From Splendidivirga corallicola (GTDB lineage Bacteria; Bacteroidota; Bacteroidia; Cytophagales; Cyclobacteriaceae), in the NCBI GenBank assembly GCA_030442035.1, contig JAUJEA010000001.1, positions 899,559 to 963,558 of the forward strand: a DNA stretch of 64,000 nucleotides. Reading direction: 5' to 3'. The notes beneath the pieces are model-generated. The model was not told the origin of the DNA. It searched no databases and saw only the letters and a list, made by a program, of their open reading frames with translations. The translations under genes and the position numbers were made by a program. Of this stretch, positions 34,121 through 42,313 are shown one piece after another. Each line of letters begins with the position of its first letter. Positions within the stretch are counted from its first letter, which is position 1.

Positions 34121-37100
34121 ATGGCTTATCTGAAAATTGAAAAAAAAATATCGTTAACCTTTATTTCTATATTGCATTTGCTTCTTTCCTGCACATTGTC
34201 CAATGCGCAAAGCAGCAAAAGTCTGTTTTCATTACTTCCTTCATCACATACCAATATTACCTTTTCAAACAATGTCCCTAATAATGAAAGTATGAACATT
34301 CTTGTTTCTCCTTATCATTATAATGGCGGTGGTGTAGCAGTTGGCGACATCAACAATGACGGACTCAGCGACATTTTTTTTACCAGCAATTTCGGACCTG
34401 ATAAACTCTATTTAAATAAGGGCGATCTAAAATTCGAGGACATCACAACCTCCGCAAAAGTAGTGGGTTATCAAAGTTGGGAAACGGGGGTAACCATGGT
34501 TGATATTAACAATGATGGCTGGCTTGATATTTACGTATGCCGATCTGGACAAGCTCCAGGAACACCCTCCTCAAATTTGCTTTACATAAACAATAAGGAC
34601 AATACGTTCTCAGAGCAGGCAGTAAGTTATGGCCTAAACGACCGAAGCTATTCAACGCAAGCCACCTTTTTTGATTATGATTTGGATGGAGATTTGGATG
34701 TTTATATCACAAATCACAACATCAAGGAGACATACACTTATGATTTTGAACTTGGAGAGAACTTCAGAGATCCAAAAGTGGGAGATAAGATATTCAAAAA
34801 TGAGGGTGGTTATTTCATTGATGTCACCTCTAGTGCTGGAATCATCGGAAAAAGTATTAGCTACGGTTTGGGCACCATGATAGGTGATATTAACAAAGAC
34901 GGCTGGCCTGACATTTATGTATGCAATGATTTTGCAGAAAGAGACTATTTATATTATAACAATGGGGATGGTACTTTTTCAGAGGTACTAACGAAATCAG
35001 TTTATCATACTTCCAATTTTTCCATGGGAGGGGATCTTGAAGATATCAACAATGACGGTTGGCTTGATATTGTAGTGGTTGACATGGTTGCGGAAGATAA
35101 TTATCGTCAAAAGACTAATATGAGCAGTATGAATCCCGAAATCTTTTGGGAGAATGTAGAATTCGGATTGCATTATCAATATATGTTTAATTCATTACAA
35201 ATTAATAATGGTAATGGTAGTTTCAGTGAAATTGCGCAATTGGCTGGAATCTCAAACACCGATTGGAGCTGGGGACCGCTTTTCGCTGATTTTGATAATG
35301 ATGGGAACAAAGATTTATTCGTAACAAATGGTTTAAGAAAAGATACGCGTAACAAAGATTACATCAATTGGTTAAAAGAAAACTATCCAAAGGAAATTGG
35401 CACAAGAGCTGAGAAATTGAATAAAGCCATTGATAAAATGCCCTCACAAAAAATTCGTAATTATATGTTTCGCGGAGGCAACGAACTCAAGTTTGAAAAT
35501 GTGACTGAGCATTGGGGGTTTAATCAAACTTCCTTTTCCAATGGGGCAGCTTATGCTGATTTTGACAATGATGGAGATCTGGATTTGGTCGTCAACAACC
35601 TTGATCACGAAGCCTTTGTATATCGAAATAATAGTTCGGAACAAAACACAAACAATTACTTAAAAATCAAATTAAAAGGTCCAGCAAAGAACACCATGGG
35701 AATCGGTGCTAAGGTTGAGGTCCTGACGAGCAATGGAAAGTTGTATGATGAGCTATATATGTCCAAAGGCTATCAGTCCTCTGTAGAACCTCATTTTTTA
35801 TTTGGTTTAGGAAATAGTAAAGTAGTTGATAAATTAATACTTACCTGGCCAGATGGCAAAGTCCAGGAGGTGAAGAATATCGAGGCTAATCAATCTTTAA
35901 CACTGAGTTATTCAGATGCGAGCTCGGTGCAGGAACAGAAAGATCCACCGCGCACATTATTCAGTGATGTTACAAAGGAAGTAAGATTGGATCATAAACA
36001 TGTGGAAAACGAATTTGATGATTTTGAGAAGGAAATTCTTTTACCATATAAAACCTCACAGCTTGGCCCCGCAATAGCTATAGGAGATATAAACAATGAT
36101 GGTTTGGATGATTTTTATATAGGTGGAGCTAAAGGTCATTCTGGAAGTCTATATACTCAAAAACCAAATGGGCAATTTATTTCCAATCCAATTGAGGTGT
36201 TTGGTTATGACAAAGAAAGTGAGGACATTGATGCGGTATTTTTCGACCTAGAGAACGACAATGACCTGGACTTATATGTGGTGAGCGGTGGCAATGAGTT
36301 TGAAGCAAATTCACCTCTCTTGCAGGACCGGATTTACATTAATGACGGACAAGGGAATTTCTCTAAAGGAGAAAATATTTTGCCTGAAATGTTGCAAAGC
36401 GGCGGTTGTGTAGTCCCTGGAGATTTTAACAATGATGGCAACACGGATCTTTTTGTTGGTGGGAAAATGGTACCACAAAAATATCCTTATCCATCAAGGA
36501 GTTACATCTTACAAAATATCGATGGAAAATTTACTGATGTGACTGATGATATTGCACCTGATCTCATCAGTCCAGGATTGGTAACTGATGCACTTTGGAC
36601 AGATTTCAACAATGATGGCAATCAGGATCTCATCGTAGTTGGTGAATGGATGCCTGTTCTTCTGTTCCAAAACGCTGGAAATCGGTTCAACAACATCTCC
36701 TCAGAAGCTGATATAATCAACCAGACTGGTTGGTGGTTCAATATTAGCAGCGGGGATTTTGATAATGATGGAGATGAGGATTTCATTTTGGGTAACCTAG
36801 GGCTGAATAGTAAGTACAAGGCTTCTGAAGAGAATCCATTTGAAATTTATGCCGATGACTTCGATAATAATGGGAAAGTAGATATTGTACTTGGTTATAA
36901 CGCAAATGGCAAACTTTATCCCGTTCGGGGCAGGGAATGTTCTTCTCAACAAATGCCATTCATTAAAGAAAAATTCAAATCATACCACGAGTTTGGTATA
37001 GCAACAATCAATGATATATTCAGTGATGTAGCATTACAAAAGTCACTTCATTTAAAAGCAAACACATTTGCGAGCAGCTACATGGAAAATAAAGGTAATG

Positions 37101-37450
37101 GAAAATTTGAGATAAAACCTTTACCCAGCTTAACGCAAGTATCAGTGGTCAATGGAACAGTTGTGAAAGATTTTGATAGGGACAATAACCTGGACATTCT
37201 GATAGCAGGCAATTTGTATCCATTTGAAGTGGAAACCACCAGGGCTGATGCCGGGATTGGCCTATTGCTAAAAGGTGACGGGAAAGGTAATTTTGAGCCT
37301 GTTCCAAGTTATGAAAGCGGATTCTTTGTTGATGGTGATGTTAGAGAACTCAAATCTCTAAAGCTTGCTAAAAATGGATTTGGCATACTTGCCGGGAAAA
37401 ACAATAGTAATCTACAACTGATAAAGCATCTTCCTGTAAATCTAAAATGA
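34121..37450 (+). CDS. Large FG-GAP/VCBS repeat protein with ASPIC/UnbV domain
   Basis: An exported protein of ~1109 residues. The frame runs back to TTG 34070, but ATG 34121 begins a proper signal segment (MAYLKIEKKISLTFISILHL, ending near LSNAQ). It contains two blocks of FG-GAP/VCBS repeats with Ca-binding loops such as 'VGDINNDGLSDIFFTSNFG', 'DLDGDLDVYIT' and 'DFDNDGDEDFILG'. Between them (~residues 525-605) lies an ASPIC/UnbV domain ('TMGIGAKVEVLTSNGKLYDE' and 'LTWPDGKVQEVKNI'). In Cytophagales these proteins (CRTAC1-like) are often encoded beside SusCD pairs, as here. A role in surface glycan binding is inferred; no catalysis is known. Confidence 0.9.
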   Translation: MAYLKIEKKISLTFISILHLLLSCTLSNAQSSKSLFSLLPSSHTNITFSNNVPNNESMNILVSPYHYNGGGVAVGDINNDGLSDIFFTSNFGPDKLYLNKGDLKFEDITTSAKVVGYQSWETGVTMVDINNDGWLDIYVCRSGQAPGTPSSNLLYINNKDNTFSEQAVSYGLNDRSYSTQATFFDYDLDGDLDVYITNHNIKETYTYDFELGENFRDPKVGDKIFKNEGGYFIDVTSSAGIIGKSISYGLGTMIGDINKDGWPDIYVCNDFAERDYLYYNNGDGTFSEVLTKSVYHTSNFSMGGDLEDINNDGWLDIVVVDMVAEDNYRQKTNMSSMNPEIFWENVEFGLHYQYMFNSLQINNGNGSFSEIAQLAGISNTDWSWGPLFADFDNDGNKDLFVTNGLRKDTRNKDYINWLKENYPKEIGTRAEKLNKAIDKMPSQKIRNYMFRGGNELKFENVTEHWGFNQTSFSNGAAYADFDNDGDLDLVVNNLDHEAFVYRNNSSEQNTNNYLKIKLKGPAKNTMGIGAKVEVLTSNGKLYDELYMSKGYQSSVEPHFLFGLGNSKVVDKLILTWPDGKVQEVKNIEANQSLTLSYSDASSVQEQKDPPRTLFSDVTKEVRLDHKHVENEFDDFEKEILLPYKTSQLGPAIAIGDINNDGLDDFYIGGAKGHSGSLYTQKPNGQFISNPIEVFGYDKESEDIDAVFFDLENDNDLDLYVVSGGNEFEANSPLLQDRIYINDGQGNFSKGENILPEMLQSGGCVVPGDFNNDGNTDLFVGGKMVPQKYPYPSRSYILQNIDGKFTDVTDDIAPDLISPGLVTDALWTDFNNDGNQDLIVVGEWMPVLLFQNAGNRFNNISSEADIINQTGWWFNISSGDFDNDGDEDFILGNLGLNSKYKASEENPFEIYADDFDNNGKVDIVLGYNANGKLYPVRGRECSSQQMPFIKEKFKSYHEFGIATINDIFSDVALQKSLHLKANTFASSYMENKGNGKFEIKPLPSLTQVSVVNGTVVKDFDRDNNLDILIAGNLYPFEVETTRADAGIGLLLKGDGKGNFEPVPSYESGFFVDGDVRELKSLKLAKNGFGILAGKNNSNLQLIKHLPVNLK

Positions 37451-37519
37451 CGCCCCGCCAACTGTGTCTTTAGAAAAGATAATTTGAAGAATTCAACAAC
37501 AAAATCCAAGATCTTTTAC

Positions 37520-37551
37520 ATAAACACTCAAACACTTCCGCACCTCAACAC
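37520..37551. repeat. Tandem 8-bp repeat, four units (NNNAACAC)
   Basis: Units ATAAACAC, TCAAACAC, TTCCGCAC and CTCAACAC follow each other without gaps between the convergent FG-GAP and thiL genes. The CTCAACAC unit and the period are shared with 45422-45453. Confidence 0.6.
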
Positions 37552-37553
37552 AT

Positions 37554-38591
37554 CTATTGGAAGTGTTGCCAACCCTGAGCCTTCAACCCAACCGTATTTC
37601 CTGATTTTGTGGTGAACACATTTCCTTGCTCTTTTTGGGTGACATAACCGATCATGGCTATATCAGGATGTTTTTTTATTTTTTCGTAATCATCTTGTCG
37701 AATGGTGAATAGAAGCTCATAGTCTTCACCACCATTCAATGCACAGGTAATCGGATCCAGCTTGAATTCTACGGCAGTATCAAAGGTGGATTTATCAATA
37801 GGAAGTTTGTCTTCGTAGATACTGATCCCTACTTCGGAGGATGTAGCAATATGTAGAAGTTCAGAGGCCAATCCATCCGAAATATCCATCATAGCAGAAG
37901 GGGCCAGGTTCATTTCTTTCAATTCATGTATAAGGTCCATTCTTGCCTCAGGTTTCAACTGCCTTTGTACAAGGTAATCATATCCGCTAAGCTCAGGTTG
38001 CATATCAGGATTTGAAAGAAATACTTGTTTTTCCCGTTCCAGTACCTGTAAACCAACATAAGCTGCACCAAGATCACCAGTAGCACAAATAATATCATTG
38101 GGCCTCGCCCCACTTCGATAACAAATATTTTCTTTTTCAACTTCTCCAAGAATACTCACAGAAACTATGAATCCCGAAGTTGAAGAAGTGGTATCTCCTC
38201 CTACCAGATCAACACGATAATTTTCACAGGCAAATTTTACACCTTCATAAAATGCTTCTATCGCTTCCAATGAGAATCGATTGCTAATCGCAATGCTCAC
38301 TGTGATTTGCTTAGGGATACCATTCATTGCTGCAATGTCAGAAACATTCACTGCTACTGCTTTGTAACCCAAATGCCGGATGGGAACATAAGAAAGATCA
38401 AAATGGATGCCTTCAACCAACATGTCTGTAGAAATCAATAAGAATTTTTCACCGGCATCCACTACAGCTGCATCATCTCCAATGCCTTTAACTGAAGCCT
38501 CATGTTGTAATGTAAACTTGCTTTTGATTCTATCAATAAGTCCAAATTCACCGATTTCCGACAATTCTGTTCGTTTCTGTTTTTGCTCCAT
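37554..38591 (-). CDS. thiL: Thiamine-monophosphate kinase
   Basis: This enzyme phosphorylates thiamine monophosphate to thiamine pyrophosphate with ATP. The 345-residue protein has the usual AIRS-fold motifs: 'LSEIGEFGLIDRIKSKF', 'VKGIGDDAAVVDAG' (Mg/ATP aspartates), 'ISTDMLVEGIHFDLSYV', 'KAVAVNVSDIAAMNG', 'RVDLVGGDTTSS' and 'MMDISDGLASELLHIA'. Length and all motifs are normal. The gene is single and transcribed on the minus strand, converging on the FG-GAP gene. TPP is needed by the 2-oxoacid:ferredoxin oxidoreductase encoded a few kilobases away, although the two are not in an operon. Confidence 0.97.
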   Translation of the reverse strand: MEQKQKRTELSEIGEFGLIDRIKSKFTLQHEASVKGIGDDAAVVDAGEKFLLISTDMLVEGIHFDLSYVPIRHLGYKAVAVNVSDIAAMNGIPKQITVSIAISNRFSLEAIEAFYEGVKFACENYRVDLVGGDTTSSTSGFIVSVSILGEVEKENICYRSGARPNDIICATGDLGAAYVGLQVLEREKQVFLSNPDMQPELSGYDYLVQRQLKPEARMDLIHELKEMNLAPSAMMDISDGLASELLHIATSSEVGISIYEDKLPIDKSTFDTAVEFKLDPITCALNGGEDYELLFTIRQDDYEKIKKHPDIAMIGYVTQKEQGNVFTTKSGNTVGLKAQGWQHFQ

Positions 38592-38715
38592 GGCGCAAAA
38601 TTAGAATATTTCAATAATATGCTTGTGTTATTCTAATAATTATTCATTGGTGCTTTGGAAAATACCAATGTAATGTGCCTGTTTAGAAAGGCCCCATAAA
38701 ATGGTCCTGTTTTCC

Positions 38716-38723
38716 TAGTTTTG
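38716..38723 (+). promoter_or_regulatory. -7 box (TAGTTTTG) for a small lipoprotein gene
   Basis: TAGTTTTG fits TAnnTTTG and lies 27 bp before the ATG at 38751. No clear -33 element is visible. Confidence 0.35.
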
Positions 38724-38750
38724 CCCAAGCAATGATAACTTAAACGAGAT

Positions 38751-38933
38751 ATGTATTATTTAAAGGGTAGTAATCTATTAAAATCTCTGGTTTTCTTATT
38801 AGTAATGATCATATTGGGTACAGCTTGTCAGAGAAAGTCCCAATATCAGACAAAACATGGTAAAAGAAAATACAAGCAGTACAATTCCATCCAATACCCT
38901 AAAACACCAGGAAAAATCAATAAAAACAAATGA
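38751..38933 (+). CDS. Small lysine-rich lipoprotein
   Basis: A 60-residue protein with a convincing lipoprotein signal: a basic start, a hydrophobic core (SLVFLLVMIILG) and the lipobox LGTAC (Cys ~26). The mature part is only ~35 residues, strongly basic and rich in Lys, Gln and Tyr (QRKSQYQTKHGKRKYKQYNS). Such short basic lipoproteins are common but undescribed in Bacteroidota. A -7-like box lies upstream. Its stop codon abuts the stop of the convergent mce gene (38934), leaving no room for a separate terminator. Confidence 0.7.
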   Translation: MYYLKGSNLLKSLVFLLVMIILGTACQRKSQYQTKHGKRKYKQYNSIQYPKTPGKINKNK

Positions 38934-39332
38934 TCACAATTCCTGACAGAGTTCGACCAACAGCCCATTGGTGGATTTTGGATGTAAAAAGCATACTTTT
39001 TTATTATCAGCACCAATTTTTGGCGTCTCATTCAAAATAACAAATCCTTCTTTGCTCAGCCTTTCCATCTCTTTTTCAATATTTTCAACCTCAAAGGCAA
39101 TATGATGAATGCCCTCACCTTTTTTTTCTATGAATTTTGCAATGGCACTACTTTCATCAGTGGCTTCCAGTAACTCGATTTTTGTGTCACCAATTTTAAA
39201 GAAAGATGTATTCACATGCTCTGATACTACTTCCTCAATTTTATAGTGATCAGCCCCAAACAATGAAGCAAACAATTTATTGGAATTATTCAGGCTCTTT
39301 ACTGCAATACCTATGTGTTCAACTTTCAACAT
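38934..39332 (-). CDS. mce: Methylmalonyl-CoA epimerase
   Basis: A 132-residue vicinal-oxygen-chelate enzyme that interconverts the 2R and 2S forms of methylmalonyl-CoA in propionate metabolism. The metal ligands are visible in 'VEHIGIAVKSLNNS' (His), 'TKIELLEATDESSAI' (Glu), 'GIHHIAFEVENIEKE' (His) and 'GLLVELCQEL' (Glu near the C-terminus). Length and motif order are standard. The methylmalonyl-CoA mutase genes are not in the window. Confidence 0.95.
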   Translation of the reverse strand: MLKVEHIGIAVKSLNNSNKLFASLFGADHYKIEEVVSEHVNTSFFKIGDTKIELLEATDESSAIAKFIEKKGEGIHHIAFEVENIEKEMERLSKEGFVILNETPKIGADNKKVCFLHPKSTNGLLVELCQEL

Positions 39333-39360
39333 TTTATTTAGAATTATTCTTAATAATTTT

Positions 39361-39399
39361 TAATTTTGTTAGAATTTTTCGAAACCTTTCGGCGTTTCG
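39361..39399 (+). promoter_or_regulatory. Promoter -7 box and leader dyad of the IscA-type gene
   Basis: TAATTTTG (39361-39368) fits TAnnTTTG. It is followed by the inverted repeat CGAAAC-N8-GTTTCG (39380-39399), which lies in the probable leader of the gene at 39466. The dyad might bind a regulator or form a small RNA hairpin. Confidence 0.4.
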
Positions 39400-39465
39400 G
39401 AGAGTTATCATCCCTAAAACTACTATTTATAGGTATATAATCTACAGGATAAATTTAGAATTATT

Positions 39466-39792
39466 ATGATCAGTGTAACGGACAAAGCAAAGGATAGAAT
39501 TCTTGAATTGAGAGTGGAAGATAATCATTCTGAGGCTCATAATGTAAGGGTTTCAGTACAGGGTGGTGGTTGTTCCGGTTTGATGTATGATTTATCCTTT
39601 GATGATAAAATCAATGAATCTGATGAGATATTTGAAGATAAAGGTATCAAGATATTAGTTGACAAAAAGAGTTTATTATACCTCTTAGGCACAACACTGG
39701 ATTTCTCGGATGGCTTAAACGGAAAAGGATTCCAGTTTATCAATCCAAATGCCTCCAGAACCTGTGGTTGTGGTGAAAGCTTTGCAGTTTAG
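39466..39792 (+). CDS. Iron-sulfur cluster assembly protein, IscA/ErpA/SufA (HesB) type
   Basis: An A-type carrier of 108 residues that receives and passes on Fe-S clusters. The three conserved cysteines are visible: one in 'RVSVQGGGCSGLMYDLSF' and two in the C-terminal 'SRTCGCGESFAV'. Length and spacing are typical. It is encoded alone, not in a suf or isc operon, and ends at a very strong hairpin terminator. Which of the A-type subfamilies it belongs to cannot be settled from sequence alone. Confidence 0.94.
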   Translation: MISVTDKAKDRILELRVEDNHSEAHNVRVSVQGGGCSGLMYDLSFDDKINESDEIFEDKGIKILVDKKSLLYLLGTTLDFSDGLNGKGFQFINPNASRTCGCGESFAV

Positions 39793-39800
39793 TCAATTTG

Positions 39801-39857
39801 AATAAGACATAAAAAAAGCAACTTCACATGATGAGGTTGCTTTTTTTATGTCTTATT
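39801..39857. terminator. Exceptionally long bidirectional terminator hairpin
   Basis: Arms 39801-39826 and 39832-39857 pair over 26 positions with a single U-G wobble and a 5-base loop (CATGA). The core is AAAAAAAGCAAC/GTTGCTTTTTTT, preceded and followed by a matching ten-base extension AATAAGACAT/ATGTCTTATT. It lies between the convergent IscA-type gene and purF, and its runs of T serve both strands. Confidence 0.92.
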
Positions 39858-39871
39858 TTATTCTACTCAAT

Positions 39872-41758
39872 TTAGTAGGCTCTGACCAACTTGCCTTCCA
39901 TAAAGTATATAAATGCCTTATTAACTACTCTATTTCCACCGGGAGTAGGATAATCACCGGTAAAATACCAATCCCCCAAATGTCCCGGACAAGCTTTATG
40001 CAAGTTCTCGACGGTCTGGTAAATTACCTGCACTTCAGCATTCATGCCCTCGGGTGTTACGATCTCAGCAATCTTATTGGAGATTTGCTCATAAGTAAAT
40101 GGATCATAAAGCTCCTTTACATAATTAGGCTGCTCCGTATCGGTTTGTGAGGCCAGGCATTTTTCATAAACTTCATCCAGTAAATATTCTTTACCACTAT
40201 CAATCAAAAGTTCCAGTACTGCCCTGAACGCAATGAAGTCTTTCATTCTTGACATATCAATACCATAACAATCCGGGAAGCGGATTTGTGGAGCGGAAGA
40301 TACAATGACAATTTTCTTTGGTCCAATCCTGTCAAGCATCTTAAGAATGCTTTTCTCCAGGGTGGTGCCTCTGACGATAGAATCATCAATAACAACCAGG
40401 GTATCTTTTCCCTTATTGATGACTTCATACGTTGTATCATAAACATGCGCCACAAGCTCATCCCTGTGTTCATCATCAGTAATAAAAGTTCTTAGCTTGG
40501 CATCCTTAGCAACAATCTTCTCTACCCGAGGCTTGAAAGACAATATTTCTTCCAATGAATCAGGATCCGGCTTTCCATCTATAATAATATCCTTCCTTTT
40601 ATTGATCAGGTAATCCTCAATGCCTTCCAACATGCCAAGAAAAGCAGTTTCAGCCGTATTGGGAATGTAAGAGAAAACCGTATTTTTAAGATCGAAGTTA
40701 ATGGATTTCAGAATGTCAGGAATCACCAGCTTACCGAGATTCTTTCGTTCGTTATAAATATCAGGATCAGAGCCTCTGGAAAAATAGATACGCTCAAAAC
40801 TGCATGATTTCTTTTCCAGTTTGTCTCTGAAAGGAGCTTCTCTGTAATCACCGTTCTTTTCAATGATCAAGGCATGACCGGGTTCCACTTCCTTGATATC
40901 ATTATACTCTACATTGAAGGCCGTTTTTATAGCAGGTTTCTCCGAAGCCACAACAACCACCTCATCATTTGCATAATAATAAGCTGGTCTTATTCCCGAA
41001 GGGTCACGAGCTACAAAAGATGCGCCATGGCCAATCATGCCCATCATAGCATAACCTCCATCGAAATCTTTACAGGAACGTCGCAGAACCCTTTGAACAT
41101 CCAATTCCCGCTCAATCAAATCTGTGATTTCCCTGTTATTCTTAGCGCCTTTATATTTATCAAATAATAATTGATTTTCTTCATCGAGAAAATGACCTAT
41201 CTTCTCCATCACCGTTACGGTGTCTATCTTCTCTTTAGGATGCTGGCCCAGGTTAACAAGATTATTGAACAGCTCATCAACATTGGTCATGTTAAAATTA
41301 CCGGCCACCACCAAATTCTTACTACGCCAATTGTTCTGCCGTAGTATAGGGTGGCAATTCTCCAAAGCATTTTTACCATGCGTGCCGTATCTCAAATGCC
41401 CCAGCCAAACTTCTCCGGTAAAGGCACAATTTCTTTGCAGCCATTGAGCATCGTAATATTTACTTTTCCCCTCTTTTTTTGCCTTTTTATATTTTTTACC
41501 AATTTTATCAAAAACGTCAGAAATTGGTTGAGGTTCAATCGAACGTACACGGCTTATGTACCGTACACCTGGCTTAATTCCGATTTTTATGTTAGCTACT
41601 CCAACACCATCCTGTCCGCGATTATGTTGTTTCTCCATAAGGAGATAGAGCTTGTTGACCGCGTAGGTTGGTGATCCATACTTTTCAATATAGTAGGAAA
41701 GTGGTTTTCGCAACCGAATCATTGCTATACCACACTCATGTTTAATTTTATCGCTCAT
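39872..41758 (-). CDS. purF: Amidophosphoribosyltransferase-like protein (long Bacteroidota form)
   Basis: Predicted to make 5-phosphoribosylamine from PRPP and glutamine, the first step of purine synthesis. The class II glutaminase domain starts with 'HECGIAMIRL' (nucleophile Cys at residue 9, so either a short propeptide is removed or the family differs), and 'EVWLGHLRYGTHGKN' follows. The phosphoribosyltransferase motif is 'TLVVIDDSIVRGTTLEKSIL' at ~450. At 628 residues it is over 100 longer than usual PurF, with inserts including a Lys-rich stretch at ~90-105. A long-form paralogue of this kind is typical of Bacteroidota, so a separate standard PurF may exist elsewhere in the genome. Confidence 0.88.
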   Translation of the reverse strand: MSDKIKHECGIAMIRLRKPLSYYIEKYGSPTYAVNKLYLLMEKQHNRGQDGVGVANIKIGIKPGVRYISRVRSIEPQPISDVFDKIGKKYKKAKKEGKSKYYDAQWLQRNCAFTGEVWLGHLRYGTHGKNALENCHPILRQNNWRSKNLVVAGNFNMTNVDELFNNLVNLGQHPKEKIDTVTVMEKIGHFLDEENQLLFDKYKGAKNNREITDLIERELDVQRVLRRSCKDFDGGYAMMGMIGHGASFVARDPSGIRPAYYYANDEVVVVASEKPAIKTAFNVEYNDIKEVEPGHALIIEKNGDYREAPFRDKLEKKSCSFERIYFSRGSDPDIYNERKNLGKLVIPDILKSINFDLKNTVFSYIPNTAETAFLGMLEGIEDYLINKRKDIIIDGKPDPDSLEEILSFKPRVEKIVAKDAKLRTFITDDEHRDELVAHVYDTTYEVINKGKDTLVVIDDSIVRGTTLEKSILKMLDRIGPKKIVIVSSAPQIRFPDCYGIDMSRMKDFIAFRAVLELLIDSGKEYLLDEVYEKCLASQTDTEQPNYVKELYDPFTYEQISNKIAEIVTPEGMNAEVQVIYQTVENLHKACPGHLGDWYFTGDYPTPGGNRVVNKAFIYFMEGKLVRAY

Positions 41759-41890
41759 TACCCTGGGTTATATTGCAAAGTTAACATTATTCATAAAGTC
41801 CGTCAAAAGTTCTGACCCAAAGAATCTAAAAATGCTTGTAAAACGACAATCCATTTTCATATCCTTATATACTTGCTAAGAATCATTATG

Positions 41891-41926
41891 TTTTTGAACC
41901 GTATAGTTATAGTGATGGTTCAAAAA
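41891..41926. repeat. Inverted repeat upstream of purF
   Basis: TTTTTGAACC and GGTTCAAAAA form a perfect 10-bp stem with a 16-base loop, ~135 bp upstream of the purF start. It may be an operator or a transcript hairpin. Confidence 0.5.
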
Positions 41927-42237
41927 TCCTCAGCTTCCGTTCATTAATCAAACGAATACGTATAGCACAAAGGATAAAAAGGAAGGCTTTTAGTGCATTT
42001 TGCCATAATCAATGTCTTTACAATAAGGCATTTATAATAAAGTGATTTGACCTGAAATTCGGTTTTGAACATTTCCACAATATTTAGCTTGATAATCCCT
42101 CGTTTATATGGTGTAAAAAGGCTTGAAAACGAATGGTTTGACTTTAAAAAGAGGAGGGTCAACAAAGAAAATAAATGAATTGTCAGCAAATTTCATGTTT
42201 TGAATTGAAATTGATAGTCTTTGTTAACTGTATTGTC

Positions 42238-42287
42238 TAATTTTGAATCGTTTTAAATTAGGTGATGTTAAAGAGAGGATCACCTGA
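42238..42287 (+). promoter_or_regulatory. korA -7 box and leader hairpin
   Basis: TAATTTTG (42238-42245) matches TAnnTTTG. The likely leader then contains AGGTGAT-N12-ATCACCT (42260-42266, 42279-42285), extendable by two further pairs including one wobble. It ends 27 bases before the korA ATG. A translational or attenuation role is possible. Confidence 0.45.
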
Positions 42288-42313
42288 AATCAAATAAATA
42301 AAAGAATAAGTTT

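Larger units (their letters stand above)
41759..42313. other. Divergent intergenic region between purF and korA
   Basis: About 550 bases with no supportable gene. It contains a 10-bp perfect inverted repeat TTTTTGAACC/GGTTCAAAAA (41891-41926, 16-base loop), the korA -7 box and a leader hairpin. A minus-strand frame at 41944-42189 looks spurious. Confidence 0.5.

Noticed and set aside
41755-41768. ACCCTGGGT next to the purF start, similar to the palindrome at 45522
   Set aside because: On the minus strand this is the Shine-Dalgarno region (CAGGG) directly before the purF ATG, so the likeness is most simply explained as coincidence.
41944-42189. 81-residue open frame on the minus strand between purF and korA
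   Set aside because: No recognisable start signal or family; AT-rich chance frame in a promoter region.
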